Shown: positions 1 through 8,406, counted from the first letter of the stretch. The stretch: 64,000 nt of DNA from Lachnospiraceae bacterium (GCA_017634975.1 JAGBMJ010000013.1:1-64000), one strand, 5' to 3'. Numbers and translations are program-made. The notes: generated from the sequence alone by a model not told the origin.

Positions 1-1
1 C

Positions 2-115
2 ACTCACAATGTATTCTTTAGTAGTAAGCTGGAACTCGCTACTACCGTAGACAGCGCATTTGACGAATGGAGTAAGCCCAATGAGCAGCTTCGCACTTTA
101 TGCAGTTTTAAGTAA
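2..115 (+). CDS. 3' end of an unidentified gene (partial)
   Basis: An open frame enters from the left edge and runs 37 codons to a TAA at 113-115. The reading (ending AFDEWSKPNEQLRTLCSFK) has protein-like composition and ordinary codons, but it is too short to assign to a family. It could also be chance. The 65 bases between its stop and the next gene contain only that gene's ribosome site. Confidence 0.4.
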   Translation, partial: THNVFFSSKLELATTVDSAFDEWSKPNEQLRTLCSFK

Positions 116-180
116 AAATATTAATGTCGTTTACTATAACTATCTGCAAAAAACAGAAAATTTGAGAGGAGGCAGGGGTT

Positions 181-864
181 ATGGTAAGCAATATCTGTCA
201 GAATTGCGGGGGATTGATGGAATGGACAGGGGATCGCCGGAAGATGCGCTGTCCTTTTTGTATGTCGGAATTTCTGATCGAAGAGAGGGAGACGGATGCT
301 TTTGATAAGGCGAATGTGATCGATCCGCTGCTGTTCCGTTCCGAGTGGGATATCAGTAAACTGCGTGAAAAGAGTAACGGCAAGGATTTTATCACGGAAT
401 TCCTGACGGGCGTGAATGAAGTGGGTTCGGCGGAAAAGGAACAGGAGAACCTGTTTAAGATCCTGTCCAAGAGCGATAACAGTGATATGGCAACGGAATC
501 GATCCATCCGGAGCTGTTCAGGACTGCAGTACAGAGAGTGGCATCGGTGCTGGAACCGGGGGAGAAGCCTCTGGTATACCAGAACTCCGGTCTGTTCTCA
601 AAAGGAAAAGAGGGCAGCGTGATCACGGACCGCAGGACGATCACTTACGATACGAAAAAAGTCATGTTTGAACTGCACAAGGACATTCGTTCCTTGCAGC
701 TTGATAACGGTGGCGATATTCCTTCGATCCGTGTCAATGAGCAGTTTGCGGTACGTTTCTCGATGATCGGCACAGGATACAAAGGTACCGGTGCTGCTGC
801 GGCCATGATCTGCCTGTATGCGTTTGCGCAGGAGCCGGATCTGAAACAGATCCGACTGGTATAA
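181..864 (+). CDS. zinc-ribbon protein of unknown function
   Basis: 227 residues. The N-terminus has a CxxC-x14-CxxC zinc ribbon (Cys6, Cys9, Cys24, Cys27), the type found on many small Firmicute regulatory or membrane-associated proteins. A charged linker follows (about 30-110). The C-terminal half (about 120-227) is beta-rich, with VITDRRTITYD followed by a hydrophobic strand, and resembles bacterial PH-like (YokE/bPH) domains; that resemblance is by eye only. There is no signal peptide or convincing membrane segment, so it is probably cytosolic. The start is supported by GAGAGGAGG six to eight bases upstream. The next downstream sequence is an adhesin remnant, so there is no informative operon partner. 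Function unknown. Confidence 0.8.
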   Translation: MVSNICQNCGGLMEWTGDRRKMRCPFCMSEFLIEERETDAFDKANVIDPLLFRSEWDISKLREKSNGKDFITEFLTGVNEVGSAEKEQENLFKILSKSDNSDMATESIHPELFRTAVQRVASVLEPGEKPLVYQNSGLFSKGKEGSVITDRRTITYDTKKVMFELHKDIRSLQLDNGGDIPSIRVNEQFAVRFSMIGTGYKGTGAAAAMICLYAFAQEPDLKQIRLV

Positions 865-865
865 A

Positions 866-1066
866 ATGAAGCTCTGTCTGGTTGGCTCGTCCGGAGGGCA
901 TCTGCGTACGGATTACACCGGTTTCACCTATGATCCGAAGAACAAAGACAGATGGTATCATATCACCAATAGTCAGGTATGGGGCAACGGTGAGATCACC
1001 AATCAGAGCATCGAAGGCGGAGAGATCACACGCAAAGTAGTCAGCGGTGTGGTAGTCGATTGCTAA
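866..1066 (+). pseudogene. remnant of the C-terminal module of a BIG2-type surface protein
   Basis: From base 893 onward the reading matches the last ~58 residues of the giant surface protein ending at 14551: shared blocks include LRTDYTGFTYDP, WYHIT, QVWG, GEIT and QSIEGGEITR. The first nine codons (MKLCLVGSS) do not match, there is no ribosome site, and the frame starts one base after the previous stop. This is best read as the tail of a lost or rearranged paralogue rather than a working 66-residue gene. It ends at the same relative point as the full-length protein and is followed by two hairpins. Confidence 0.75.
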
Positions 1067-1087
1067 TTGTAGCATTTACACTTATGA

Positions 1088-1111
1088 GCGGCGGCTTATA
1101 CAAGCCGCCGC
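1088..1111. terminator. GC-rich hairpin after the adhesin remnant
   Basis: Perfect 10-bp stem (GCGGCGGCTT with AAGCCGCCGC) and a 4-base loop. No long T-run follows, so it may be an RNA stabiliser or a weak terminator inherited from the lost paralogue. Confidence 0.5.
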
Positions 1112-1130
1112 TGTTTGCAGGAATGATGTG

Positions 1131-1160
1131 AAAAGGATCCGGTATTACCGGATCCTTTTT
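1131..1160. terminator. bidirectional rho-independent terminator
   Basis: Near-perfect inverted repeat with A-run and T-run flanks (AAAAGGATCCGGT / ACCGGATCCTTTT). It lies between the plus-strand remnant and the converging minus-strand small gene and fits both. Confidence 0.8.
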
Positions 1161-1174
1161 AAGAATTACAGGTG

Positions 1175-1363
1175 TTACATAACATTCGGATCAATTCCAT
1201 TGGCCAGACATAACTGACGAAGTTTCTCCAAATCCGATCTGGCATCGTTGAACTCGGATTTTTGCATCGTATAGTGCAGCATCATGTCATTGCGCAGGGT
1301 TACAGATATTGTGCCGGTGGCATTTCTGTAAGTGTTTTTTGGGTTCTGGTTTGTTTTGCTCAT
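1175..1363 (-). CDS. small hypothetical protein (62 aa)
   Basis: Encodes a 62-residue, charged, soluble-looking protein; I do not recognise the family. The case for a real gene is the very good ribosome site on the minus strand (AAAGGAGGAG directly before ATG), an uninterrupted frame, and placement against a bidirectional terminator. The C-terminal half (roughly residues 36-58) reads as an amphipathic helix with DLEKLRQL. There is no signal peptide, membrane segment or cysteine motif. It is monocistronic and divergent from the exonuclease gene. Alternative reading: a leftover of a mobile element. Confidence 0.6.
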   Translation of the reverse strand: MSKTNQNPKNTYRNATGTISVTLRNDMMLHYTMQKSEFNDARSDLEKLRQLCLANGIDPNVM

Positions 1364-1445
1364 TTCTCCTCCTTTGATAAGATACGAAACGAAAGAGAAA
1401 AAGCAGAAAATGTCCTTCAGAAACTTTCGTTCCGCAGGTTGTTAT

Positions 1446-1474
1446 TTGCAAAATACACCGGACTGTGGTAAACT
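1446..1474 (+). promoter_or_regulatory. sigma-A-type promoter for exonuclease III gene
   Basis: TTGCAA, 17-base spacer, TAAACT, located 36 bases before the start codon. Confidence 0.55.
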
Positions 1475-1509
1475 AGACATTCATAGTATTTATTGATGGT
1501 GAGGTATTT

Positions 1510-2268
1510 ATGAGATTTATTTCCTGGAACGTCAACGGGCTGCGGGCCTGTGTCGGGAAAAACTTCACAGAGTATTTTACGGAAGCGGATGCGGATATCT
1601 TCTGCCTGCAGGAGACCAAGATGCAGGAGGGGCAGCTGGCGCTGGATACGCCGGGCTATCACCAGTATTGGAACTATGCGGAGAAGAAGGGCTATTCCGG
1701 AACGGCAATCTTTACGAAGATGGAACCGCTGTCGGTATCCTACGGCATCGGTGTGGAGGAACACGATCACGAAGGGCGCGTGATCACACTGGAATTTGGG
1801 GACTTTTACTTTATCACCGTGTATGTGCCCAATTCCCAGGACGGTCTGAAGCGTCTGGACTACCGTATGCGGTGGGAAGATGATTTCCTGGCATATATTA
1901 AGAAACTGGATAGGAAGAAACCGGTGATCTACTGCGGCGACCTGAACGTGGCCCACGAGGAGATCGACCTGAAGAATCCGAAGACTAATCATATGAATGC
2001 GGGCTTTACGGATGAAGAAAGGGCTAAGTTCGGCGCGGTGCTGAATGCCGGCTTTATCGATACCTTCCGCTACTTCTATCCGGAGCAGGCGGATATCTAT
2101 TCGTGGTGGTCCTATCGAATGCAGGCGCGGAGCAGGAACGCGGGCTGGCGCATCGATTACTTTGTGGTATCGGAGCGCCTGAAGGACCGGCTGGCGGATG
2201 CGAAGATCCACACGGAAGTGCTGGGCTCGGACCACTGCCCGGTGGAACTGGAATTAAAAGAGAAATAG
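1510..2268 (+). CDS. xth: exodeoxyribonuclease III (AP endonuclease)
   Basis: 252 residues, normal length for the ExoA/Xth family. These metal-dependent enzymes cut DNA 5' of abasic sites and remove 3' blocking groups in base-excision repair. Visible signatures: N-terminal SWNVNGLR, catalytic Glu35 in [16 protein letters not shown] (substrate/metal Asp and Asn) and the terminal GSDHCPV with the catalytic Asp-His. Start chosen at the ATG after GGTGAGG. A small membrane-protein gene follows after 15 bases, so the two may be co-transcribed. Confidence 0.95.
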   Translation: MRFISWNVNGLRACVGKNFTEYFTEADADIFCLQETKMQEGQLALDTPGYHQYWNYAEKKGYSGTAIFTKMEPLSVSYGIGVEEHDHEGRVITLEFGDFYFITVYVPNSQDGLKRLDYRMRWEDDFLAYIKKLDRKKPVIYCGDLNVAHEEIDLKNPKTNHMNAGFTDEERAKFGAVLNAGFIDTFRYFYPEQADIYSWWSYRMQARSRNAGWRIDYFVVSERLKDRLADAKIHTEVLGSDHCPVELELKEK

Positions 2269-2283
2269 TTCGGAGGTGTGTCT

Positions 2284-2481
2284 ATGATCTCAGGAAAAGT
2301 CGTGAAACAGGGATTGAAGAGAGTCATCGCAGCAAGTCCGATGATCGGGCTGGCTCTGGTTTCGGCGGTGATCACGAAGTATATTGTAGATGACATCAGG
2401 GAAAAACATGGAAAAAAGGATACGGATGACGTGGAGATCGTGATCCTGGATCCGGAAGAAGAGGATGATCAGAAGGACTGA
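2284..2481 (+). CDS. small membrane-associated hypothetical protein (65 aa)
   Basis: About 65 residues: a basic N-terminus, one hydrophobic stretch (roughly residues 14-33, SPMIGLALVSAVITKYI), then a highly acidic tail ending EEEDDQKD. The ATG is preferred over a GTG two codons earlier because CGGAGGTG lies at the right distance from it. It sits between exonuclease III and metG. No family recognised. Confidence 0.6.
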   Translation: MISGKVVKQGLKRVIAASPMIGLALVSAVITKYIVDDIREKHGKKDTDDVEIVILDPEEEDDQKD

Positions 2482-2551
2482 TCACACCGCATCCGTCGCC
2501 CGTGGCGACACAGGAATTAAGGAATAATAACAGAGGATAGGTGAAAGCAAC

Positions 2552-4603
2552 ATGACAAACAAAGGGAAATATTATTTAACAACGGCGATCGCATACACAT
2601 CCGGTAAGCCGCACATCGGCAACTGCTACGAGATCGTCCTGGCGGACAGCATCGTGCGTTACAAGAGAGCGGACGGATATGATGTGCATTTCCAGACCGG
2701 AAGCGACGAACATGGACAGAAGATCGAGACCCGTGCCATCGAAGAGGGCATGACGCCGAGAGAGTTTGTGGATATGACCGCAGGGACGATCAAGCATCTG
2801 TGGGATATGATGGGAACGTCCTATGACCGCTTCATCCGTACGACGGATCCGGATCATGAGCGGCAGATCCAGAAGATTTTCAAGAAAATGTATGACAAGG
2901 GCGATATTTACAAGGGTGCTTATGAAGGCAAGTATTGCACCGAGTGTGAGGCATTCTACACCGAGACGCAGCTGGTCGACGGCAAATGCCCGGTCTGCGG
3001 CGGCAACGTGCATGACGAAAAGGAAGAGGCTTATTTCTTCAAGATGAGCAAATATGCGGATCGCCTGATCGAGCATATCAATACTCATCCGGAGTTTATC
3101 CAGCCGGTATCGAGAAAGAATGAGATGATGAACAACTTCCTTCTGCCGGGCCTGCAGGATCTGTGCGTATCCCGTACCTCCTTTAAATGGGGCATCCCGG
3201 TGGATTTTGATGAGAAGCATGTCGTATATGTATGGCTGGATGCACTGAGCAACTACATCACCGGTATCGGTTATGATGCAGACGGCAACAGCAGTGATCT
3301 TTATAAGAAAAACTGGCCGGCAGATCTGCATCTGATCGGTAAGGATATCATCCGTTTCCATACCATTTACTGGCCGATCTTCCTGATGTCTCTGGATGAG
3401 CCGCTGCCGAAGCAGATCTTCGGGCATCCGTGGCTGCTGCAGGGCGGGGAGAAGATGAGTAAATCCAAGGGCAACGTGATCTATGTGGACGATCTGATCA
3501 ACATCTTCGGTCTTGATGCGGTGCGTTACTTCGTACTGCACGAGATGCCGTATGAAAACGACGGTACCATCACGTGGGAGCTGATGACGGAGCGTGTAAA
3601 TTCGGATCTGGCAAATACCCTGGGCAACCTGGTGAACCGAACCGTGGCGATGACTAACAAGTATTTCGGCTGCACGGCAGCAGATAAGGGTGTGGCAGAT
3701 GCGGCCATCGATGACGATCTGAAAGCAGTTGTGACCGGTGCCTATGATAAGGTAGAGAAGCTGATGGATACGCTGCATGTGGCAGATGCCCTGACGGAGA
3801 TATTCAATGTATTTAAGCGTCTGAACAAGTATATCGACGAGACGGAGCCGTGGAAACTGGCAAAGGATGAGGCTGCAAGCGACCGCCTGTCTACCGTACT
3901 CTATAATCTGTGCGAAGGTATTATGACCGGTGCATCCCTGCTGGCACCGTTTTTGCCGACGACGGCGGACAAGATCGCGGCACAGCTGGGAGCAAAGCTG
4001 CGTGCGTTTGATCAGCTGGGCACTTTCGGGCTGCAGGAGAACAAGAGCTTTCACGTGACCGATGCTCCGGAGATCCTGTTTGCAAGACTGGATAAGGAAG
4101 AGATCGCAAAGAAGGCGGAAGAGGTACAGGCACGTCAGCGTGAGGAATATGTGGCACACCAGAAGAAGGCGACCGCAAATCTGCTGGCAGCCGGCAAGAT
4201 CTCGCAGGAAGAGGCGGATGCGAAGCTGAAGGCACTGGGCGGAGCGGAAGAGAAGGCCGTGCACGTGGAGACAAAGGAAGAGATCACCTTTGATGACTTT
4301 GGAAAGCTGCAGTTTGTGGTGGGCGAGATCGTGAAGTGCGAGGAAGTGCCCAAGTCCAAGAAGCTGCTGTGCTCCCAGGTGAAGATCGGTGACCGTACGG
4401 TGCAGATCGTATCCGGCATCAAGGCCTGGTACAAAGCAGAGGAAATGGTGGGCAAGAAGGTCATGGTACTGCTGAACCTGAAGCCGGCCAAGCTGGCGGG
4501 CGTACTCAGCGAGGGCATGCTGCTGTGTGCCGAGGATGCGGAAGGCAACGTGGTCCTGATGACTCCGGAGAAGGACGTACCGTCCGGCTCCGAGATCGGT
4601 TGA
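2552..4603 (+). CDS. metG: methionyl-tRNA synthetase
   Basis: 683 residues. Charges tRNA-Met with methionine in the cytosol. Class I signatures: the HIGH-type motif as PHIGN near residue 22, a zinc knuckle with CTEC and CPVC near residues 130-150, and KMSKS (GEKMSKSKGN, about 305). The anticodon-binding helical domain follows, then a helical linker, and residues about 575-683 form the appended tRNA-binding EMAP/Trbp111-like OB fold that promotes dimerisation in the long bacterial form. Ribosome site GAGGATAGGTG lies upstream. There is no T-box or S-box leader in the 70-base gap; only a small GTCGCC/GGCGAC hairpin (about 2497-2511) is present. Confidence 0.97.
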   Translation: MTNKGKYYLTTAIAYTSGKPHIGNCYEIVLADSIVRYKRADGYDVHFQTGSDEHGQKIETRAIEEGMTPREFVDMTAGTIKHLWDMMGTSYDRFIRTTDPDHERQIQKIFKKMYDKGDIYKGAYEGKYCTECEAFYTETQLVDGKCPVCGGNVHDEKEEAYFFKMSKYADRLIEHINTHPEFIQPVSRKNEMMNNFLLPGLQDLCVSRTSFKWGIPVDFDEKHVVYVWLDALSNYITGIGYDADGNSSDLYKKNWPADLHLIGKDIIRFHTIYWPIFLMSLDEPLPKQIFGHPWLLQGGEKMSKSKGNVIYVDDLINIFGLDAVRYFVLHEMPYENDGTITWELMTERVNSDLANTLGNLVNRTVAMTNKYFGCTAADKGVADAAIDDDLKAVVTGAYDKVEKLMDTLHVADALTEIFNVFKRLNKYIDETEPWKLAKDEAASDRLSTVLYNLCEGIMTGASLLAPFLPTTADKIAAQLGAKLRAFDQLGTFGLQENKSFHVTDAPEILFARLDKEEIAKKAEEVQARQREEYVAHQKKATANLLAAGKISQEEADAKLKALGGAEEKAVHVETKEEITFDDFGKLQFVVGEIVKCEEVPKSKKLLCSQVKIGDRTVQIVSGIKAWYKAEEMVGKKVMVLLNLKPAKLAGVLSEGMLLCAEDAEGNVVLMTPEKDVPSGSEIG

Positions 4604-4620
4604 TTCAGGGAAATAAGAGT

Positions 4621-4854
4621 ATGAAAAGAGATGGAAACGGCGTCGGACTGGTCGTATTACTGATCTCGGTGCTTTTGCTGATTTATTTTGCGCTGACTTC
4701 GGCATCGAAGGAGCTGAACGAGCTGACGCAGACGCAGGATCAGATCAGTACCAATCAGGAAGAAGTTGAAGAGATGGGCGAGGCGATGCAGGGGATCAAG
4801 ACCCAGATCGAAGACGGCTACGATAACCTGGATAAGCAGATCGCCGATGAATAA
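4621..4854 (+). CDS. small single-pass membrane protein with coiled coil
   Basis: 77 residues: a short basic N-terminus, one membrane helix (residues about 8-25, VGLVVLLISVLLLIYFAL), then a heptad-rich coiled coil (SKELNELTQTQDQIS and onward). The layout resembles small anchored coiled-coil proteins, but no family is evident. The ATG follows the metG stop by 17 bases with only a weak GGGAA ribosome site, suggesting coupling to metG. The next gene starts 3 bases after its stop. Confidence 0.6.
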   Translation: MKRDGNGVGLVVLLISVLLLIYFALTSASKELNELTQTQDQISTNQEEVEEMGEAMQGIKTQIEDGYDNLDKQIADE

Positions 4855-4857
4855 ACC

Positions 4858-5418
4858 ATGTATTTTAGTGTATATGTAAAAGCCCTGAAGCAGCGGCGGA
4901 ATATCACGATCCTGCATGCTACGGAACAGGACTGGGAAGATGCGATGGCATTGTGCTGGCGTGTTTTCCGGAAGACGGATGCCAAAGATTATTCCGTGGA
5001 AGGCTGCGAGAGTTTTCTGCGTTTTATTTCTGACAATATGCTCAAGCGGATGTTTCTGCTGGGGCGGTATCGTATGTATGTGGCAAAGGACGCCGGCCGG
5101 ATCGTGGGAGTGATCTCCATCCGCGAGCATAATCATATCTCGCTTCTGTTTGTGGATGAGAGGTATGAGCACAGCGGTATCGGCCGGGCGCTGATCGGCT
5201 GTGTGATGGATTACCTTTGTGACCGAAAAGTACTGCCGCTGGACAATGAAGACGAGAAGATACCGGATATACTGTACGAAAAGGATCCGGGGGATTTCTG
5301 CACGGTCAATGCGGCACCGTATGCATGGGAATTCTATAAGAAACTTGGTTTTGAGCGTTTCGCCGATGCTTTCGAGCGGGAGGGGATCATTTCAGTTCCG
5401 ATGAAACTCCAAAAATAG
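4858..5418 (+). CDS. GNAT-family N-acetyltransferase
   Basis: 186 residues. The acetyl-CoA-binding core is visible: strand VGVISIREHNHISLLFVDERYEHSGIG, where the GIGRAL part fits motif A (Q/RxxGxG/A-like), and a late YKKLGFE that fits the usual final strand of GNAT proteins. Substrate unknown. There is no clear ribosome site; the start overlaps closely with the preceding stop, consistent with translational coupling in a metG-small protein-GNAT unit. Confidence 0.8.
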   Translation: MYFSVYVKALKQRRNITILHATEQDWEDAMALCWRVFRKTDAKDYSVEGCESFLRFISDNMLKRMFLLGRYRMYVAKDAGRIVGVISIREHNHISLLFVDERYEHSGIGRALIGCVMDYLCDRKVLPLDNEDEKIPDILYEKDPGDFCTVNAAPYAWEFYKKLGFERFADAFEREGIISVPMKLQK

Positions 5419-5421
5419 TGT

Positions 5422-5440
5422 TTTCGTCAATATGACGAAA
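5422..5440. promoter_or_regulatory. perfect palindrome, candidate operator
   Basis: TTTCGTCAATATGACGAAA: two 8-base arms around ATA, starting a few bases after the GNAT stop and about 30 bases upstream of the likely -35 of the sugar ABC ATPase gene. It lacks a T-run, so operator is more likely than terminator. Confidence 0.4.
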
Positions 5441-5470
5441 CGCGTACGCAGGATTTCGGCGCTCGGTCAA

Positions 5471-5499
5471 TGGAATTCTCTTATGTAATCCGTTATAAT
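5471..5499 (+). promoter_or_regulatory. promoter for the sugar ABC ATPase gene
   Basis: A consensus TATAAT at 5494-5499 with a weak -35 (TGGAAT) 17 bases upstream. Leader of about 65 bases to the start; AGGAGG ribosome site before the ATG. Confidence 0.5.
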
Positions 5500-5570
5500 C
5501 CCAAATAGTGAAACAAGTGCATTAATGCCGTGCTAACGGCGATCAAAAATACCTAGGAGGTAATATCAAA

Positions 5571-6683
5571 ATGGCAAGTCTTTCTTTGAAGAATGTCTGC
5601 AAGGTTTATCCGAACGGTTTCGAAGCTGTTAAGGATTTCAACCTGGAGATCGCAGACCAGGAATTCATCATCTTCGTAGGTCCTTCCGGATGTGGTAAGT
5701 CCACCACACTGCGTATGATCGCAGGTCTGGAAGACATCAGCTCCGGTGAGCTGCGCATCGGTGACCGTCTGGTAAACGACGTAGAGCCGAAGGATCGTGA
5801 TATCGCGATGGTATTCCAGAACTACGCTCTGTATCCGCATATGACCGTGTACGATAACATGGCATTCGGTCTGAAGCTTCGTAAGGTTCCTACCGATGAA
5901 ATCGATAAGATGGTTAAAGAAGCAGCTAAGATCCTGGATCTGGTTCCGTTGTTGGAGCGTAAGCCGAAGGCTTTGTCCGGTGGTCAGAGACAGCGTGTTG
6001 CTATGGGCCGTGCAATCGTTCGTAACCCGAAGGTATTCCTGATGGACGAGCCTCTGTCCAACCTGGATGCAAAACTTCGTGTACAGATGAGAATTGAGAT
6101 CGCTAAGCTGCACCAGAGACTGGGCACCACCATCATCTACGTAACACATGACCAGACCGAGGCTATGACACTTGGTACCCGTATCGTTGTTATGCGTGAC
6201 GGTGTGGTTCAGCAGGTAGATACCCCGCAGAACCTGTATGACAAGCCGGTGAACCTGTTCGTTGCAGGTTTCATGGGATCTCCGCAGATGAACTTCCTGG
6301 ATGCTGTAGTAGAAGTTCAGGGCGAGACCGCATACCTGAAGATCGCTGACAAGTCCATCCCTCTGAATGCAGAGAAGTCCAAGAAGATCATCGATGGTGG
6401 TTATGACGGCAAGACCGTTACCTTCGGTATCCGTCCGGAGGACGTATATGACAGCGAGATGATGGTAGAAGCTAATCCGCTGAGCGTATTCGAAGCTACC
6501 ATCCGTGTATACGAGCTTCTGGGTGCTGAAGTATTCCTGTACTTCGATCTGGATGAGTTCCCGATGACCGCACGTGTGGATCCGAGAACAACCGCAAGAC
6601 CGGGCGATGTAGTACGTTTCGCTTTCGATACCGACAAGATTCACGTATTCGACAAGGAAACCTCTCAGATCATCACCAACTAA
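5571..6683 (+). CDS. msmX: carbohydrate ABC transporter ATP-binding protein (MsmX/UgpC type)
   Basis: 370 residues. Energises sugar-uptake ABC permeases at the inner face of the membrane. ABC domain (1-235): Walker A GPSGCGKST, Q-loop, signature LSGGQRQRVAMGRA, Walker B VFLMDEPLSNLD, switch H in YVTHDQTEA. The C-terminal OB-like TOBE/MalK regulatory domain follows (about 240-370). No permease or binding-protein gene is adjacent, so it is probably a shared ATPase serving several distant sugar importers, as MsmX does in Bacillus. Codon use is shifted to GGT/CGT/GTT-type codons unlike its neighbours, suggesting high expression. Confidence 0.93.
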   Translation: MASLSLKNVCKVYPNGFEAVKDFNLEIADQEFIIFVGPSGCGKSTTLRMIAGLEDISSGELRIGDRLVNDVEPKDRDIAMVFQNYALYPHMTVYDNMAFGLKLRKVPTDEIDKMVKEAAKILDLVPLLERKPKALSGGQRQRVAMGRAIVRNPKVFLMDEPLSNLDAKLRVQMRIEIAKLHQRLGTTIIYVTHDQTEAMTLGTRIVVMRDGVVQQVDTPQNLYDKPVNLFVAGFMGSPQMNFLDAVVEVQGETAYLKIADKSIPLNAEKSKKIIDGGYDGKTVTFGIRPEDVYDSEMMVEANPLSVFEATIRVYELLGAEVFLYFDLDEFPMTARVDPRTTARPGDVVRFAFDTDKIHVFDKETSQIITN

Positions 6684-6705
6684 TCTTAAAAGAGAGACTT
6701 TTGAG

Positions 6706-6734
6706 CCGCCGGGCAGAGATGCCCGGCGGTTTTT
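6706..6734 (+). terminator. rho-independent terminator of the ABC ATPase gene
   Basis: CCGCCGGGCA / TGCCCGGCGG stem, 4-base loop, followed by TTTTT. Confidence 0.9.
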
Positions 6735-6793
6735 GTCATATAGGAAACAGCTCTGCTGGCGGAACGCTTTGAAAAGGACAGCTCCCTGCATAT

Positions 6794-6822
6794 TTGACAC
6801 ACTTATGGGGATGGCGTAAAAT
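6794..6822 (+). promoter_or_regulatory. strong sigma-A promoter for the PucR-type regulator
   Basis: Exact TTGACA, 17-base spacer, TAAAAT. The transcript would start near 6829 and contain the intergenic repeat before the coding region. Confidence 0.65.
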
Positions 6823-6837
6823 GAGTTATGTTGATGA

Positions 6838-6900
6838 TTCACCCCGGCTTCCCATGGAGGGTGCAGTGTGCCGGTAGAGCGAAACGCCGGATGAAGGGAA
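6838..6900. repeat. short intergenic hairpin repeat, copy 1
   Basis: Contains GGCTTCCCATGGAGGG followed by a GCCGG...CCGG hairpin and a GATGAAGGGAA tail. It is a diverged member of the family also seen at 37384-37435 and 41788-41828 (front arm CTTCCCC/GGGGAAG, tail GCTGAC(G/T)GATGAGGGG). Such elements are common between genes in Clostridia. Confidence 0.5.
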
Positions 6901-6928
6901 TCTGCAGATATAAAAAGGTATATAATAC

Positions 6929-7780
6929 ATGGACAGAACAAAACGATTGGAAACAGCATTAAGGGATCTGGAGGAAGCAGGACGCATCGGCTCTGCGGAG
7001 GTGGAGTATCTCCTGGAGGCGATGCAGCAGGAAGACAGCATAGAGCAGTTTTTTGAGGAACTGCTGCACGGACGGATTTCCGTAAACGAGAATGATCTGA
7101 TCCGGAGGGCGAAGAAACTGAATCTGGATTTGGAAGCGAAGTGGATCGTCTACCATATTCAGACGGCCTATCCGGCGGAAGCCCGCGAGCTTTTGGGACA
7201 GATGTATTCCGATCCGCAGGAAGCGGTTTTTCTGGACGGAAGCCCGGAGATGCTGCGCCTGCTCCTGATGGCTGCAGAGAAAGATGTGGAGCAGCAGGCA
7301 AAAGAGACGGCAGAGCAGATCGTGAGTATGATCAATACCGAGCTGATGGAAAAGGTCTATGTCGGATACAGCGATGTCTGTGAGACAATCACCCTGCAGG
7401 ATGCGGATGCCAAGGCGGGCATGGCGCTGGAGATCCTGCGGACCTTCTATGAGGAACGTTTGGAAGCCGGGTACGGATCCCTTGGCATCGGACGATTGAT
7501 CTACAGCATACAGAAGGAAGACTGCGAAGCATTTCTGGAAGAGTATTTTGGTGAAAAACACGAACTGGAGCTTTCCGAGGAAGAGCTGCAGACGGTGAAC
7601 AAATTCTTTGAGAAGAACTTAAATATTTCCGAGACTGCTCGGGATCTCTTTATGCACCGTAACACTCTGGTCTACCATCTGGAAAAACTCCAGAAAAAGA
7701 CCGGCCTGGACATTCGCCGCTTCGACGACGCCATGACGCTCAAGATCGCCCTGATGGTAGAGCGGTTTATCGAAAAGTAG
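6929..7780 (+). CDS. PucR/CdaR-type helix-turn-helix regulator
   Basis: 283 residues. The last ~60 residues match the PucR C-terminal DNA-binding domain: ISETARDLFMHRNTLVYH, then LEKLQKKTGLDIRRFDDAM. The preceding region (about 60-215) is a GGDEF-like/CdaR mid domain without catalytic motifs. Relatives control catabolic operons, such as sugar diacid, purine or amino-acid use, in response to small ligands. Placement directly after the sugar ABC ATPase suggests a role in carbohydrate transport, but the target is unknown. The ribosome site is weak (AAAAGG). Confidence 0.8.
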   Translation: MDRTKRLETALRDLEEAGRIGSAEVEYLLEAMQQEDSIEQFFEELLHGRISVNENDLIRRAKKLNLDLEAKWIVYHIQTAYPAEARELLGQMYSDPQEAVFLDGSPEMLRLLLMAAEKDVEQQAKETAEQIVSMINTELMEKVYVGYSDVCETITLQDADAKAGMALEILRTFYEERLEAGYGSLGIGRLIYSIQKEDCEAFLEEYFGEKHELELSEEELQTVNKFFEKNLNISETARDLFMHRNTLVYHLEKLQKKTGLDIRRFDDAMTLKIALMVERFIEK

Positions 7781-7783
7781 TGA

Positions 7784-8269
7784 CCGGCCCCCGGGCGGTA
7801 TGCACCGGCGCGAGCGTTCTGCAAGCGGAAAGAGCTTCTGGAGAAATGCAGACCGCTTTATGAATACTCCTGGCTGGTAGCAAAGATCCGCGAGTATAGT
7901 GCTCAAATGGAAGTGGAAAATGCTGTAGACCGGGTGCTGAAAGAAATGCCGGATAGCTTTGGAATCAAAACCTTTCTGGTGACGAATCGTGAGGAGGTGC
8001 GTATGAGTGTCTTGACAGAATATGATGAAGCACAAACGATGGCATATTTTAAGGAGGAAGGCAGAGAAGAAGGTGAGGAGCGGCAGCTCATCAAGCAGAT
8101 CTGTCGTAAATTGCAGAAGGGAAAGTCTGTGGAGCAGATCGCGGAAGATCTGGATGAGGATGAGGTGCGTATTCAGGTGCTGTGCGATGTGGCGGCAGAT
8201 TTTGCTCCCGATTATGATATTGATAAGGTTTTTGAAGCAGTTCTTGCACAAAAAAGGCATTCCTTGTAG
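7784..8269 (+). pseudogene. N-terminally truncated Rpn-family nuclease (PD-(D/E)XK transposase-like)
   Basis: Only the C-terminal part survives. An open frame without a start codon runs through CRPLYEYSWLVAKIREY and MEVENAVDRVLKEMPDSF, then LTEYDEAQTMAYFKEEG and a charged helix with IAEDLDEDEV. This order is typical of the C-terminal half of Rpn/'conserved hypothetical (putative transposase or invertase)' proteins in Clostridia. The N-terminal PD-(D/E)XK catalytic core is absent; the frame closes at the stop of the upstream regulator. A 120-residue product from ATG 7907 is possible but would lack the active site and has no good ribosome site. Confidence 0.75.
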
Positions 8270-8347
8270 AAAAGTAAGTTATAGGTGAACTGTCACCGTG
8301 GCTCGTCCTTTTCCGGCCCGGCTGTGGCAATATATCATTGATCTGTA

Positions 8348-8376
8348 GCGCTTTCCATGAAAATGGAGAGCGTTTT
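8348..8376 (+). terminator. rho-independent terminator
   Basis: GCGCTTTCCAT / ATGGAGAGCG stem with GAAA loop and six T residues. It insulates the adhesin promoter from upstream transcription. Confidence 0.8.
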
Positions 8377-8406
8377 TTAAGTAAAATTTTTGCAAAAATA
8401 AATGGG

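Noticed and set aside
2576-4705. 709-codon minus-strand frame
   Set aside because: Complement of metG; composition (many Cys, His, Arg) is not protein-like.
6740-6796. short stretch reading ALLAERFEKDSSLHI followed by a stop
   Set aside because: It looks like a lost C-terminus but is 17 codons after a stop, with nothing to compare it with.
5553-7301. 582-codon minus-strand frame
   Set aside because: Complement of the sugar ABC ATPase and the start of the PucR-type gene; crosses a terminator and a promoter.
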